Shown here piece after piece: positions 1-8,963 of a stretch of DNA of 16,090 bases. The stretch comes from CAJGBR01 sp045637425 (lineage in GTDB: Bacteria > Bacteroidota > Bacteroidia > Bacteroidales > Rikenellaceae): positions 1-16,090 of the forward strand of contig JAZTZL010000029.1 in NCBI GenBank assembly GCA_045637425.1, written 5' to 3'. The position numbers were made by a program, and so were the translations under genes. Each line of letters begins with the position of its first letter. The first letter of the stretch is position 1. A model generated the notes under the pieces. The model did not search any database. It saw nothing but the letters and a program-made list of their open reading frames with translations, and had not been told where the DNA came from.

Positions 1-1116
<1,116 letters not shown>

Positions 1117-1180
1117 CTCTTGATTTTAGTTAGAGTAAATATTAATATTTCAAAGAATTACGTCTATAGTATTCCGACGG

Positions 1181-1188
1181 CAAATTTA
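1181..1188 (-). promoter_or_regulatory. Possible gdhA promoter -7 box
   Basis: The minus strand reads TAAATTTG here, matching the Bacteroidota -7 consensus TAnnTTTG, about 65 nt before the gdhA start. No TTTG-type -33 element is seen at the usual spacing, so the call rests on one short motif in AT-rich DNA. Confidence 0.35.
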
Positions 1189-1204
1189 GGCAAAAATTCA
1201 ACGT

Positions 1205-1245
1205 GGTGGTTCTTTTTATCGAAAAATTTATTCTCAAAAGCCACC
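1205..1245 (-). terminator. Possible weak terminator or attenuator hairpin after etfA
   Basis: On the minus strand GGTGGCTTTT (1245-1236) can pair with AAAAG plus CCACC (1216-1212 and 1209-1205), leaving a 2-nt bulge at 1211-1210 and a 19-nt loop. A run of five T follows at 1196-1192, eight nt after the stem. It lies 66 nt past the etfA stop, just before the gdhA -7 box, so it could end the fermentation transcript. The stem is only half GC and the T-run is offset, so this may be leaky or not a terminator. Confidence 0.35.
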
Positions 1246-1310
1246 TTTTGCTTCAAAATCTTTGCCACCGTTACACAATACACTACTATTCAAACACTTA
1301 CACTCTCTGA

Positions 1311-2303
1311 TTATTTTCTCAATTTTTCGGTCAGCAAGGGAACAATTTTCATACAATCGCCCACAATGCCCAAATCTGCCACTCCGAAAATCGGCGCGTG
1401 TTTGTCTTTATTGATTGCGATGATGTACTCCGAAGCCTCCATTCCGGCCAAGTGTTGAATTGCACCCGAGATACCCAATGCAAAGTAAACATCTGGACGC
1501 ACGGTCTTACCTGTCTGGCCTACCTGACGGTCGTGAGAGATTACCCCTGCATCGACCATTGCGCGCGAAGTCGAAACCTCTGCGCCAAGCACATCTGCCA
1601 ATGCTCCGAGTTTTTCGAAGTTTTCTTTGCTGCCGACACCACGACCACCTGATACCAGAATCTTGGCCTTTGTAATATCAACCGATTGCTTTTCAGACTT
1701 AACGGTTTTTACTACGCGCACTTTGAATTTGGTTGTATCGAACTTAGGCTCAAACATTTCGACTTCACCTTTTCGAGCATTGTCGCGCTCGAGAGCCTGC
1801 ATAACGCCCGGACGAACCGTAGACATTTGCGGACGGTGGTCGGGACATTTGATTGTAGCCATCAGGTTACCGCCAAATGCAGGACGAGTCATCAACAAAT
1901 CGCCTTCTTCACTGATATCCAACGCAGTACAGTCTGCAGTAAGGCCTGTGCTCACGCGAGCCGAAAGTCTTGGTGCCAAATCGCGACCGATGGTTGTTGC
2001 TCCGTAGAGCACAATTGACGGACGTTTTGCTTCAATTATCTGATAGATAGTCTGAGTATAAGGTTCAGTTGTATACTCTTTCAGTTCGGGAGAATCAACC
2101 ACGATTACGCGGTCTGCGCCGTATGCTATCAACTCTGCAGCCTTGTCCTTGATGCAGCAACCTGCGAGTACGGCTACGACCTGTTCTTTGAGCGAATCTG
2201 CCAATGTGCGAGCCTTGCCCAGCAATTCGAGTGCTACGGGCTGAATTTGTCCTTCGCGTTGTTCTACAAACACATAGACATCTTTATATTGACTTTTTTC
2301 CAT
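1311..2303 (-). CDS. etfA: Electron transfer flavoprotein, alpha subunit
   Basis: Alpha subunit of the FAD-containing heterodimer that passes electrons to or from acyl-CoA dehydrogenase. At 330 residues it is a normal length. The N-terminal Rossmann-like part is followed by the C-terminal FAD-binding domain: VSGGRGVGSKENFE around 217-230, VGQTGKTVRPDVYFALGIS around 261-279, then INKDKHAPIF around 297-306 and ADLGIVGD at 309-316. It starts 10 nt after etfB and is the last gene of the cluster. With Bcd it would reduce crotonyl-CoA. Whether the complex bifurcates electrons to ferredoxin cannot be proved from this subunit, but linkage to a butyryl-CoA dehydrogenase in an amino-acid fermentation operon favours it. 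Confidence 0.97.
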   Translation of the reverse strand: MEKSQYKDVYVFVEQREGQIQPVALELLGKARTLADSLKEQVVAVLAGCCIKDKAAELIAYGADRVIVVDSPELKEYTTEPYTQTIYQIIEAKRPSIVLYGATTIGRDLAPRLSARVSTGLTADCTALDISEEGDLLMTRPAFGGNLMATIKCPDHRPQMSTVRPGVMQALERDNARKGEVEMFEPKFDTTKFKVRVVKTVKSEKQSVDITKAKILVSGGRGVGSKENFEKLGALADVLGAEVSTSRAMVDAGVISHDRQVGQTGKTVRPDVYFALGISGAIQHLAGMEASEYIIAINKDKHAPIFGVADLGIVGDCMKIVPLLTEKLRK

Positions 2304-2313
2304 AATGCCCGAC

Positions 2314-3102
2314 TTAGATGATATGTTTTTCTTTCAATTTATTAATAATGATATCGACAGCTTCGGCCTCGCTCACTTCGAATTTTTCGCCCGAGCCCTT
2401 CACGCCTTTGGTGAATGACTTGGCAACTCGAGTAGGTGAACCCTTCAGACCCAATTTCGATTCATCAACATCAATCTTATCACAGCCCCATACTTCAACT
2501 TCGCGTTTGTAAGCCTCCATAATACCTCTCATTCTCATATATCGAGGTTGGTTAGCCGATGACAAAACTGTGATTACGCAAGGTGATTCAACCTCAACAA
2601 TCTGATAACCATCTTCCAGCCATTTTTTCAATGTGAATGTAGTTCCATCGAATTCAAGGTTTTCGACATACGAAACCTGTGGCAAATCGAGGTGTTCTGC
2701 CACCTGAGGGCCTACCTGTGCGGTATCGCCATCGATAGCCTGACGACCCATTACGAGCAGGTCGAAGTCGAGAGTTCTCAGCGCACCCGCCAATGCATTC
2801 GATGTTGCAAGCGTATCAGCACCTGCCAACTTTCTGTCTGTGAGCAAAATTGCGCGATCTGCACCCATAGCCATAGCCTCGCGCAGAATTGCGTCTGCCT
2901 GAGGCAAACCCATAGTTATAACCGTAACATTTGCTTCATATTTATCCTTCAACTCGAGCGCCATCTCAAGACCACTCTTATCATCAGGATTCATAATACT
3001 CGGCACCCCTTCGCGAATCATCGTTCCGGTCACAGGGTCGAGCTTTATTTCAGTCGTATCAGGCACTTGCTTGATACACACTACAATATTCATCTTCTTC
3101 AT
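2314..3102 (-). CDS. etfB: Electron transfer flavoprotein, beta subunit
   Basis: Beta subunit of ETF, 262 residues. The N-terminus MKKMNIVVCIKQVPDT and a GRQAIDGDTAQVGP stretch at 119-132 are visible. This form of the loop is typical of ETFs from butyrate-forming anaerobes and differs from the KQAIDDD-type loop of respiratory ETFs. In bifurcating ETFs this subunit holds the flavin that accepts electrons from NADH; assigning that role here is inference from motif and context. A second in-frame ATG three codons in (3093) could also serve as start. It lies 13 nt after bcd and 10 nt before etfA, the common bcd-etfB-etfA order. Confidence 0.97.
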   Translation of the reverse strand: MKKMNIVVCIKQVPDTTEIKLDPVTGTMIREGVPSIMNPDDKSGLEMALELKDKYEANVTVITMGLPQADAILREAMAMGADRAILLTDRKLAGADTLATSNALAGALRTLDFDLLVMGRQAIDGDTAQVGPQVAEHLDLPQVSYVENLEFDGTTFTLKKWLEDGYQIVEVESPCVITVLSSANQPRYMRMRGIMEAYKREVEVWGCDKIDVDESKLGLKGSPTRVAKSFTKGVKGSGEKFEVSEAEAVDIIINKLKEKHII

Positions 3103-3115
3103 TTTCTATCCGAGT

Positions 3116-4255
3116 CTATTTGAACATTGCACCTGCAATGACCATACGTTGAACTTCCGAAGTACCTTCGTAAATTTCGGTAATCTTAGCATCACGCATC
3201 ATACGCTCAACCGGGTATTCGCGTGTGTAACCATAACCACCGTGGAATTGAACAGCCTTTGTTGTCACCTCCATAGCAACCTCTGCACAGAACAATTTTG
3301 CCATTGCAGCGTCTACCGAATATGGCTCACCAGAGTCTTTCTTAGCTGCAGCACGACGAACCAGAAGGCGAGCTGCTTCGACCTTAGTTTTGAGGTCTGC
3401 CATCTGGAATTGTGTATTTTGGAATTGCGCAATCGAGCGTCCGAATTGCTTACGTTCTTTGGTGTATTTCACAGTCTCGTCTATTGCGCCCTGAGCGATA
3501 CCCAAAGCCTGAGATGCAATACCGATACGACCACCATCGAGAGTCTTCATTGCGATGGCAAAACCTTTACCCTCTTTACCCAGCAAATTTTCTTTGGGCA
3601 CCACGCAATTTTCGAAAATCAACTCGCAAGTAGCCGAACCTCGAATACCCATCTTCTTCTCTTTCTTGCCGATTGTAAAACCAGGCATATCCTTTTCAAC
3701 GATGAAGGCCGAAATGCCACGAGTACCCATTGACTTGTCGGTCATCGCCATAACGATATAGACGTGGGCATACTGAGCATTGGTGATAAATATCTTCGAG
3801 CCATTGAGAATATAGTTATCGCCTTCGAGACGAGCCGTAGTCTGCTGACCTGCAGCATCGGTACCCGCATTTGGTTCGGTAAGTCCGAATGCTCCGAGCC
3901 ACTCGCCTGATGCAAGTTTTGGCAGATATTTCTGTTTTTGTTCGTCTGTACCGTGTTCCATAATCGGAGCAATACAAAGCGATGTGTGAGCCGAAAGCAC
4001 TACGCCTGTCGTAGCACACACCTTTGAAAGTTCCTCTACGGCCATTGTATATATCTGGTTTGTACCGCCTGCACCACCATACTCAACAGGAACAGGAATA
4101 CCCATCAGTCCGATTTCGCCCATCTTGCGTACGGTTTCTTCTGGGAAACGCTCCATTTCGTCGATTTCGGCTGCTAAAGGCTTAACCTCTTTCTGTGCAA
4201 ATTCGCGTATCATCTGCAGAAAAAGGTTCTCTTCTTTTGTCAGTCTGAAGTCCAT
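3116..4255 (-). CDS. bcd: Butyryl-CoA dehydrogenase (short-chain acyl-CoA dehydrogenase)
   Basis: Flavoenzyme that interconverts crotonyl-CoA and butyryl-CoA; here it should run in the reducing direction with EtfAB. Its 379 residues match known butyryl-CoA dehydrogenases. Features: N-terminal helical domain, the FAD and substrate segment GAFGLTEPNAGTDAAG at 121-136, FITNAQYA at 156-163, the flavin-contacting ERKQFG at 267-272, VQFHGGYGYTREYPVE around 335-350, and the catalytic glutamate E363 in EIYEGTSEVQR (360-370). It follows hbd after a 55-nt gap, the largest inside the cluster, and is 13 nt before etfB. A related acyl-CoA dehydrogenase with another chain length cannot be excluded by sequence, but the lysine and crotonate context makes Bcd the best assignment. 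Confidence 0.95.
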   Translation of the reverse strand: MDFRLTKEENLFLQMIREFAQKEVKPLAAEIDEMERFPEETVRKMGEIGLMGIPVPVEYGGAGGTNQIYTMAVEELSKVCATTGVVLSAHTSLCIAPIMEHGTDEQKQKYLPKLASGEWLGAFGLTEPNAGTDAAGQQTTARLEGDNYILNGSKIFITNAQYAHVYIVMAMTDKSMGTRGISAFIVEKDMPGFTIGKKEKKMGIRGSATCELIFENCVVPKENLLGKEGKGFAIAMKTLDGGRIGIASQALGIAQGAIDETVKYTKERKQFGRSIAQFQNTQFQMADLKTKVEAARLLVRRAAAKKDSGEPYSVDAAMAKLFCAEVAMEVTTKAVQFHGGYGYTREYPVERMMRDAKITEIYEGTSEVQRMVIAGAMFK

Positions 4256-4310
4256 TATCTAATGTTTTTATGTGTATAAACTATCTCTATTTGTAGGGGC
4301 TAAGAATATG

Positions 4311-5150
4311 TTAGTAGGTGAAAAAGCCTGCACCTGTTTTGCGACCAAGCAGATTTGCTCTGACCATCTTGCGCAACAGCGGGTGTGGACGATACTTGTC
4401 ATCGCCGTACTCGCTATGCAACACCTCCATAATAGCCAGACAAACGTCAAGACCAATCAGGTCGCCCAATGCCAACGGACCCATCGGGTGGTTAGCACCA
4501 AGTTTCATAGCCTCGTCAATCTCCTCTTTTGTAGCTACGCCGTCAGCCAGAATACCCACAGCCTCATTGACCATCGGAATCAAAATGCGGTTCACTACAA
4601 AGCCCGGAGCCTCATTAACCATTACGGGAACCTTACCGATTGACTCTGCCAATGCCTTAATCTTATCTGCAACTTCGTCCGAAGTACGTTGTCCCTTAAT
4701 CAACTCAACAAGTTTCATAACGGGTGCAGGGTTGAAGAAGTGCATACCGATTACCTGCTCGGGGCGAGAGGTGCAACCTGCAATCTCGGTGATAGAGAGT
4801 GACGAAGTATTCGATGCCAAGATAGCCTCGGGTTTGCAGATTTGGTCCAACTGAGCAAACAATTCGCGTTTGAGCTCCATTGTTTCGACTGCAGCCTCGA
4901 TGATAAGGTCACAGTCTGCCAAGTCTGAATACTCGGCTGTAGTTGTGATGTTGCCCAATACCGAATTCATATACTCTTCAGTTACCTTGCCTTTTTCAAC
5001 AAGTTTTGCCAATGATTTGGTAATTTTGGCTACTGCCTTTTGGTTCGATGCCTCTGAACGGCTCTTCATCAACACCGGAACTCCTGCCTGAGCAAACGCT
5101 TGCACGATGCCTGAACCCATCGTACCTGTTCCTATTACACAAATTTTCAT
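4311..5150 (-). CDS. hbd: 3-hydroxybutyryl-CoA dehydrogenase
   Basis: Reduces acetoacetyl-CoA to (S)-3-hydroxybutyryl-CoA. At 279 residues it has the size of the monofunctional bacterial enzyme. Visible are the dinucleotide fold GTGTMGSGI at 7-15, SNTSSLSITEIA at 113-124, GMHFFNPAPVMKLVE at 135-149 with catalytic His137 and its partner Glu149, Asn187 in APGFVVNRI, and the C-terminal motif LGANHPMGPLALGD at 217-230. An oddity is residues 27-32, LMKSRS. Clostridial NADH-type homologues carry an Asp at the end of this second strand (VVLRDIKD-like); here it is Ser30 followed by Arg31, which suggests preference for NADPH (inference). The gene is not part of the core lysine route. It would return acetoacetyl-CoA from the CoA transferase to butyryl-CoA together with crt, 11 nt downstream of which it starts. 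Confidence 0.95.
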   Translation of the reverse strand: MKICVIGTGTMGSGIVQAFAQAGVPVLMKSRSEASNQKAVAKITKSLAKLVEKGKVTEEYMNSVLGNITTTAEYSDLADCDLIIEAAVETMELKRELFAQLDQICKPEAILASNTSSLSITEIAGCTSRPEQVIGMHFFNPAPVMKLVELIKGQRTSDEVADKIKALAESIGKVPVMVNEAPGFVVNRILIPMVNEAVGILADGVATKEEIDEAMKLGANHPMGPLALGDLIGLDVCLAIMEVLHSEYGDDKYRPHPLLRKMVRANLLGRKTGAGFFTY

Positions 5151-5161
5151 AACTCTATTTT

Positions 5162-5935
5162 TTATCTATTCTTAAATTCTGCTTTTCGTTTTTCGAGGAA
5201 TGCTGCCATACCCTCCTTCTGATCCTCCGTAGAGAAACACTCCGCAAAGAGTCTGTTTTCATAGGCTATCGCCTCGTCTGCCGACATATCATAACCCTCT
5301 GAGATGCTGGCTTTCGACTTGGCTACGGCAAGCGGTGCATTGGCTGCAATCATACGCGCCATCTCGGTTACGGTAGCCATCAACTCCTCGCCCGGAACTA
5401 CGGCATTCACCAATCCCGACGCCAGAGCCTCATCTGCGCGCATCGTGCGACCTGTGTATATCAACTCCTTAGCCTTACCCTGACCAATCAACTTCGCCAA
5501 ACGGTAGGTACCCGAAAATCCGGGCGTAATGCCCAACTTAACCTCGGGCTGACCAAACTGCGCACGGTCCGATGCTACGCGGATATCGCACGCACAAGCC
5601 AATTCGCAACCACCGCCCAATGCGTAACCATTCACTGCCGCAATGACAGGTATGGGCAACTGCTCAAGACGGCGGAATACGCCCGCACCAAAACGGCCAA
5701 ATTCCAAACCTTCGTCATAGTTCTTTGAACTCATCTCGCTGATGTCGGCACCGGCTACGAACGCCTTGCCAGCACCCGTGATAATCAACACTCGAACATC
5801 ATCGCCTATCGAGTCCACAAATCTGCCCAGTTCGCCGAGCACCTGTGTGTTCAGCGCATTGAGCGTACGAGGCGAATTTATTGTCAATGTACAAATACCC
5901 TCGCTCTGTTCTACGGTCAAAAATTCGTAACCCAT
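5162..5935 (-). CDS. crt: Enoyl-CoA hydratase / crotonase (3-hydroxybutyryl-CoA dehydratase)
   Basis: Dehydrates 3-hydroxybutyryl-CoA to crotonyl-CoA. The 257-residue crotonase-fold protein has AFVAGADI at 58-65 (oxyanion-hole region), NGYALGGGCELA at 102-113 with the first catalytic glutamate Glu111, and FGQPEVKLGITPG at 127-139 with the second, Glu131. Both catalytic glutamates of the active hydratases are therefore present. The ATG overlaps the atoA stop by one base (TAATG), which points to translational coupling. hbd follows 11 nt later. Together they join the acetoacetyl-CoA branch to the lysine branch at crotonyl-CoA. Exact substrate within the crotonase family rests on the neighbouring hbd and bcd genes. 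Confidence 0.93.
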   Translation of the reverse strand: MGYEFLTVEQSEGICTLTINSPRTLNALNTQVLGELGRFVDSIGDDVRVLIITGAGKAFVAGADISEMSSKNYDEGLEFGRFGAGVFRRLEQLPIPVIAAVNGYALGGGCELACACDIRVASDRAQFGQPEVKLGITPGFSGTYRLAKLIGQGKAKELIYTGRTMRADEALASGLVNAVVPGEELMATVTEMARMIAANAPLAVAKSKASISEGYDMSADEAIAYENRLFAECFSTEDQKEGMAAFLEKRKAEFKNR

Positions 5936-6591
5936 TAGAGCATCGGTTTTAATTCGGGTGAAATAATCAACTCAGCCTCTGTCGCAGCCTGAACCTGTTC
6001 TACGGTGAACTCAGGGTGCAACTCTTTGAGAACAATACCCTCGGGAGTAATGTCCATAACACCCATCTCAGTGATAATCATATTTACCTGACCCTTTGCA
6101 GTCAGCGGAAGTGTACACTTTTTCAAGATTTTTGGGCTACCCTTTGCAGTGTGCTCCATAGCCAGAATGACACGTTTTGCACCTACCAGCAGGTCCATTG
6201 CGCCACCCATTCCAGGAACCTTCTTGCCGGGAATCATCCAGTTTGCCAAGTCACCATTCTGGTCTACCTGCAATGCTCCCAGCACGGTTACATCGACGTG
6301 TCCACCACGAATGATACCGAACGATGTAGCGCTATCGAACGACATTGCTCCCGGCAGCGCTGTGATATATCCGCCACCTGCGTTTACAAAGTGTGAATCT
6401 TCTGTTCCGGCCTCGGGCGTAGGACCCATTCCGAGAAGACCGTTCTCAGACTGAAGCGTCACGTGTACACCTTCAGGAATATAGTTGGGAACTTCTGTTG
6501 GAAGTCCGATTCCCAAATTTACTACGTCACCATCGTGCAACTCTTTTGCTACGCGTGATGCGATAACCTGTCTTACCTGTTCCTTGTCCAT
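5935..6591 (-). CDS. atoA: Butyryl-CoA:acetoacetate CoA-transferase, beta subunit
   Basis: Catalytic subunit of a class I CoA transferase. It should move CoA from butyryl-CoA to acetoacetate, giving butyrate and acetoacetyl-CoA. The 218-residue protein carries NLGIGLPTEVPNYIP at 25-39, the active-site motif SENG at 48-51 with nucleophilic Glu49, and the NAGGGYITALPGA stretch, all standard for the beta subunit. Its alpha partner is not next to it but about 8.3 kb upstream at 14912-15556, with the eight lysine genes in between. It starts 24 nt after kamE and its TAA overlaps the crt ATG by one base. Acetate or another acid could also be an acceptor; acetoacetate is chosen because Kce makes it. 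Confidence 0.93.
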   Translation of the reverse strand: MDKEQVRQVIASRVAKELHDGDVVNLGIGLPTEVPNYIPEGVHVTLQSENGLLGMGPTPEAGTEDSHFVNAGGGYITALPGAMSFDSATSFGIIRGGHVDVTVLGALQVDQNGDLANWMIPGKKVPGMGGAMDLLVGAKRVILAMEHTAKGSPKILKKCTLPLTAKGQVNMIITEMGVMDITPEGIVLKELHPEFTVEQVQAATEAELIISPELKPML

Positions 6592-6615
6592 AGTTTTATA
6601 TCTTTTTATTCGTTA

Positions 6616-7407
6616 TTACTTATTTTCATTTCTGCGCACAAGTTCCTGAGCTACAAAAGAGGCTACGTCGTCTGCGTATGTACCCATTCCAAAGCCAGCA
6701 TCGTAACCCAACTCCTTAGCCAATTCGTGTGTAATACGCGGACCTCCACAACAGAGAATAACCTTATCGCGCAGCCCCTCTGCCTCGAGCATCTCGACAA
6801 GTTCGGTCATATTCTGTATGTGAACATCTTTTTGTGTAACGGTTTGTGATACCAACAGGGCGTCTGCCTTCAGTTCGATTGCCTTTGCAATGAAATCCTC
6901 GTTCAACACCTGCGAACCCAGATTGTACGCCTCGAACATCTCGTAACGTTCGATGCCGTAGTGGCCAGCATAACCCTTCATATTCATAATGGCATCAATA
7001 CCCACGGTGTGAGCGTCGGTACCCGTACTTGCTCCGACAACCACGATCTTGCGACCCAGATTCTCCTTAATGTAGTTATCTGTCTGGGGCATATCCATCG
7101 TCGTTGACTCAACTTTCGGAACATATATCTTTGTGAAATCCACAGTATGTGTGCAAGAGCCATAGCAGTTGAAGAATGTAAAACCGGGAGTCAGTTCCTT
7201 GTAATAAACTACCTGCGGATTCTCCAGCCCCATCTTCTTGAGCAACTGTTTAGCAGCCTCTACTGCCTCGGCACCCTCGGGTACGGGCAGCGTGAACGAA
7301 ATCTGCACCTTTCCGTCATTTCCCGTATCACCATACGGTTTAACATTTTGAGGATCTAAGGTTTTGTCGAAATCTCTATCCTCCATTGAATATAATCCGC
7401 CGCTCAT
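6616..7407 (-). CDS. kamE: Lysine 5,6-aminomutase, beta subunit (B12-binding)
   Basis: With KamD, moves the terminal amino group of L-beta-lysine (or D-lysine) from C6 to C5 using adenosylcobalamin and PLP. The 263-residue protein has an N-terminal dimerisation part and a C-terminal Rossmann-like cobalamin domain. Residues 131-136, DAHTVG, form the DxHxxG cobalt-ligand motif with His133. Lys144 in NMKG is the expected PLP Schiff-base lysine, and both numbers coincide with those of the Clostridium sticklandii enzyme. The SQT triplet at 187-189 and CCGGPR at 219-224 fit the rest of the B12 site. The ATG overlaps the kamD stop (ATGA), and a Shine-Dalgarno-like AAAGGAG lies 7 nt before it inside kamD. 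Confidence 0.97.
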   Translation of the reverse strand: MSGGLYSMEDRDFDKTLDPQNVKPYGDTGNDGKVQISFTLPVPEGAEAVEAAKQLLKKMGLENPQVVYYKELTPGFTFFNCYGSCTHTVDFTKIYVPKVESTTMDMPQTDNYIKENLGRKIVVVGASTGTDAHTVGIDAIMNMKGYAGHYGIERYEMFEAYNLGSQVLNEDFIAKAIELKADALLVSQTVTQKDVHIQNMTELVEMLEAEGLRDKVILCCGGPRITHELAKELGYDAGFGMGTYADDVASFVAQELVRRNENK

Positions 7408-8960
7408 TTTTTATCTCCTTTCATTATCTCGATAAATGGATTCATATACTCACGTCCCTTGGGGAATACGCCTGCAAGACCCTTTCCACCACTCTTCGGA
7501 CGCTTAACATCGGCGAACATTCCCTGCTCGAGAGCCGAGAACAGACCCACCTTCTGAATCTTCTGCAACAACTCGTTGGTATTTGCTACTACGGTCTTGA
7601 CACGAGTCTGAACCAAACCTCCCTCTTTGAATTCGACCTCATCACCAATCGATCGCATATTGTTGAAGATATACTTGGCATTCTCGATTGACAACGCACG
7701 GTCTGACATAAACGGCGTATGGATAGCTTCGGTCATCATACCCAACAGCTGGATACCCTGTCGAGTCCATATTGAAATGGCATTGAACAATGCGTCTTGA
7801 ATGTGACCACGGAAAATATTTCCAGTCATAAACTTGGTCGGAGGCATATACTTCAGAGTAGCCTTGGGGAATATTTCTCTAATCATTTGAGCCTGAGCCA
7901 ACTCGTAAAGGAATCCGTTTTCAAGTTCCGGATCCATCTCGAATGCGTGGCCGAGTCCCATCTGTTCTGCCGGCAGACCTGCCATTGCAGCCAACTGCTC
8001 ATTGATAAGGTCTGAAGCCAATACGGTATGAGCCTCTTCGAAGGCATCTGCCGTAGTCAGATAGTTATCCTCGCCGGTGTTGATGATTACGCCCGCAAAA
8101 CCATTGATTACACGAGAGAAGTATTGGTCTACAAGAGTTCGCTGCATATTGATATCGCGGAACAAAATGCCGTAAAGCGCATCGTTCAACATAACATCAA
8201 GTCCCTCCAATGCACCCATAACCGCAATCTCGGGCATACACAAACCAGAACAATAGTTACACAAACGAATATATCTGCCAACCTCTTGTCCCACTTCGTC
8301 GAGCGCTGCACGCATAATGCGGAAGTTTTCCTGAGTAGCAAATGTACCTCCGAAACCTTCAGTTGTAGCGCCATAAGGAACATAGTCCAACAGACTCTGA
8401 CCTGTTGTGCGAATTACTGCAATAATGTCCGCACCCTGACGAGCTGCGGCCTGAGCCTGAATTACATCTTCATATATATTACCTGTTGCCACGATAACGT
8501 ACAGGTATGGTTTTTCGCCCTCGCCCAAGGTATTGATGAACTCTTCGCGACGGGCGCGACGAGCGCGAATGCGATCTATTGCCGCATCAATATGTGGTTG
8601 CAGACCTTCTATAATCTCCTCCTTAGACCACACCGGCAGTGTATCCAAATCCAATTGACCTGACACAATCTGCTCGGCAATAACCTGTGGCGACAACCCT
8701 GTCTCTTTTACTGCATTACCGATATGGTATATCACACCGTTATCCAATTTTCCATTATGCTCCAAATGCTCAACAACGACATTGGGCATCGGGACTCCGT
8801 TTGCATCGACTCCGTCTATTCCCAGAAGGCGACACAGAGTTCTTTCGACTGCAACAGTCGAATAGCCGTCGACAAAGTGCTGAACCTGAATAGCAATCTC
8901 CTTTGCTGCTATTCTTGCTCGCTTAACCTCGGCAAAATCAAGTCCTACTTTACTTTTCAT
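7404..8960 (-). CDS. kamD: Lysine 5,6-aminomutase, alpha subunit
   Basis: Large, TIM-barrel subunit of lysine 5,6-aminomutase, 518 residues, as expected for the family. It supplies most of the substrate and PLP phosphate environment and the face that meets the cobalamin domain of KamE. Recognisable family stretches include PYGATTEGFGGTFATQENF around 196-214, the CNYCSGLCMPEIAVMGALEG region around 234-253, and the Met- and Phe-rich segment KYMPPTKFMTGNIFRGH around 379-395. It starts 3 nt after kamC and overlaps kamE by 4 nt, so subunit stoichiometry is probably set by translational coupling. The product is 3,5-diaminohexanoate. No truncation or frameshift is seen. Confidence 0.97.
   Translation of the reverse strand: MKSKVGLDFAEVKRARIAAKEIAIQVQHFVDGYSTVAVERTLCRLLGIDGVDANGVPMPNVVVEHLEHNGKLDNGVIYHIGNAVKETGLSPQVIAEQIVSGQLDLDTLPVWSKEEIIEGLQPHIDAAIDRIRARRARREEFINTLGEGEKPYLYVIVATGNIYEDVIQAQAAARQGADIIAVIRTTGQSLLDYVPYGATTEGFGGTFATQENFRIMRAALDEVGQEVGRYIRLCNYCSGLCMPEIAVMGALEGLDVMLNDALYGILFRDINMQRTLVDQYFSRVINGFAGVIINTGEDNYLTTADAFEEAHTVLASDLINEQLAAMAGLPAEQMGLGHAFEMDPELENGFLYELAQAQMIREIFPKATLKYMPPTKFMTGNIFRGHIQDALFNAISIWTRQGIQLLGMMTEAIHTPFMSDRALSIENAKYIFNNMRSIGDEVEFKEGGLVQTRVKTVVANTNELLQKIQKVGLFSALEQGMFADVKRPKSGGKGLAGVFPKGREYMNPFIEIMKGDKK
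7415..7421 (-). promoter_or_regulatory. Shine-Dalgarno-like site for kamE inside the kamD 3' end
   Basis: The minus strand reads AAAGGAG, 7 nt before the kamE ATG, using the kamD codons for Lys-Gly. Most other starts in the window lack such a site, so this one stands out and fits reinitiation or coupling at the ATGA overlap. Confidence 0.5.
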
Positions 8961-8963
8961 TGT

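Noticed and set aside
1235..1250. Perfect 6-bp hairpin CAAAAG-CCAC-CTTTTG as a terminator by itself
   Set aside because: The stem is short and AT-rich. The longer pairing at 1205-1245, which uses part of the same bases, is the better structure.
3071..3733. 220-codon plus-strand frame
   Set aside because: It covers bcd in antisense, is rich in Cys, His, Thr and Ser, and matches no recognisable family. It is a by-product of the bcd codon pattern.
4256..4310. Internal promoter in the 55-nt bcd-hbd gap
   Set aside because: No TAnnTTTG box is present on the minus strand in the gap, and neighbouring gene functions fit one transcript.
8028..8663. 211-codon plus-strand frame
   Set aside because: It is antisense to kamD, with the same Cys/Ser/Thr-rich shadow composition, and kamD is certain.
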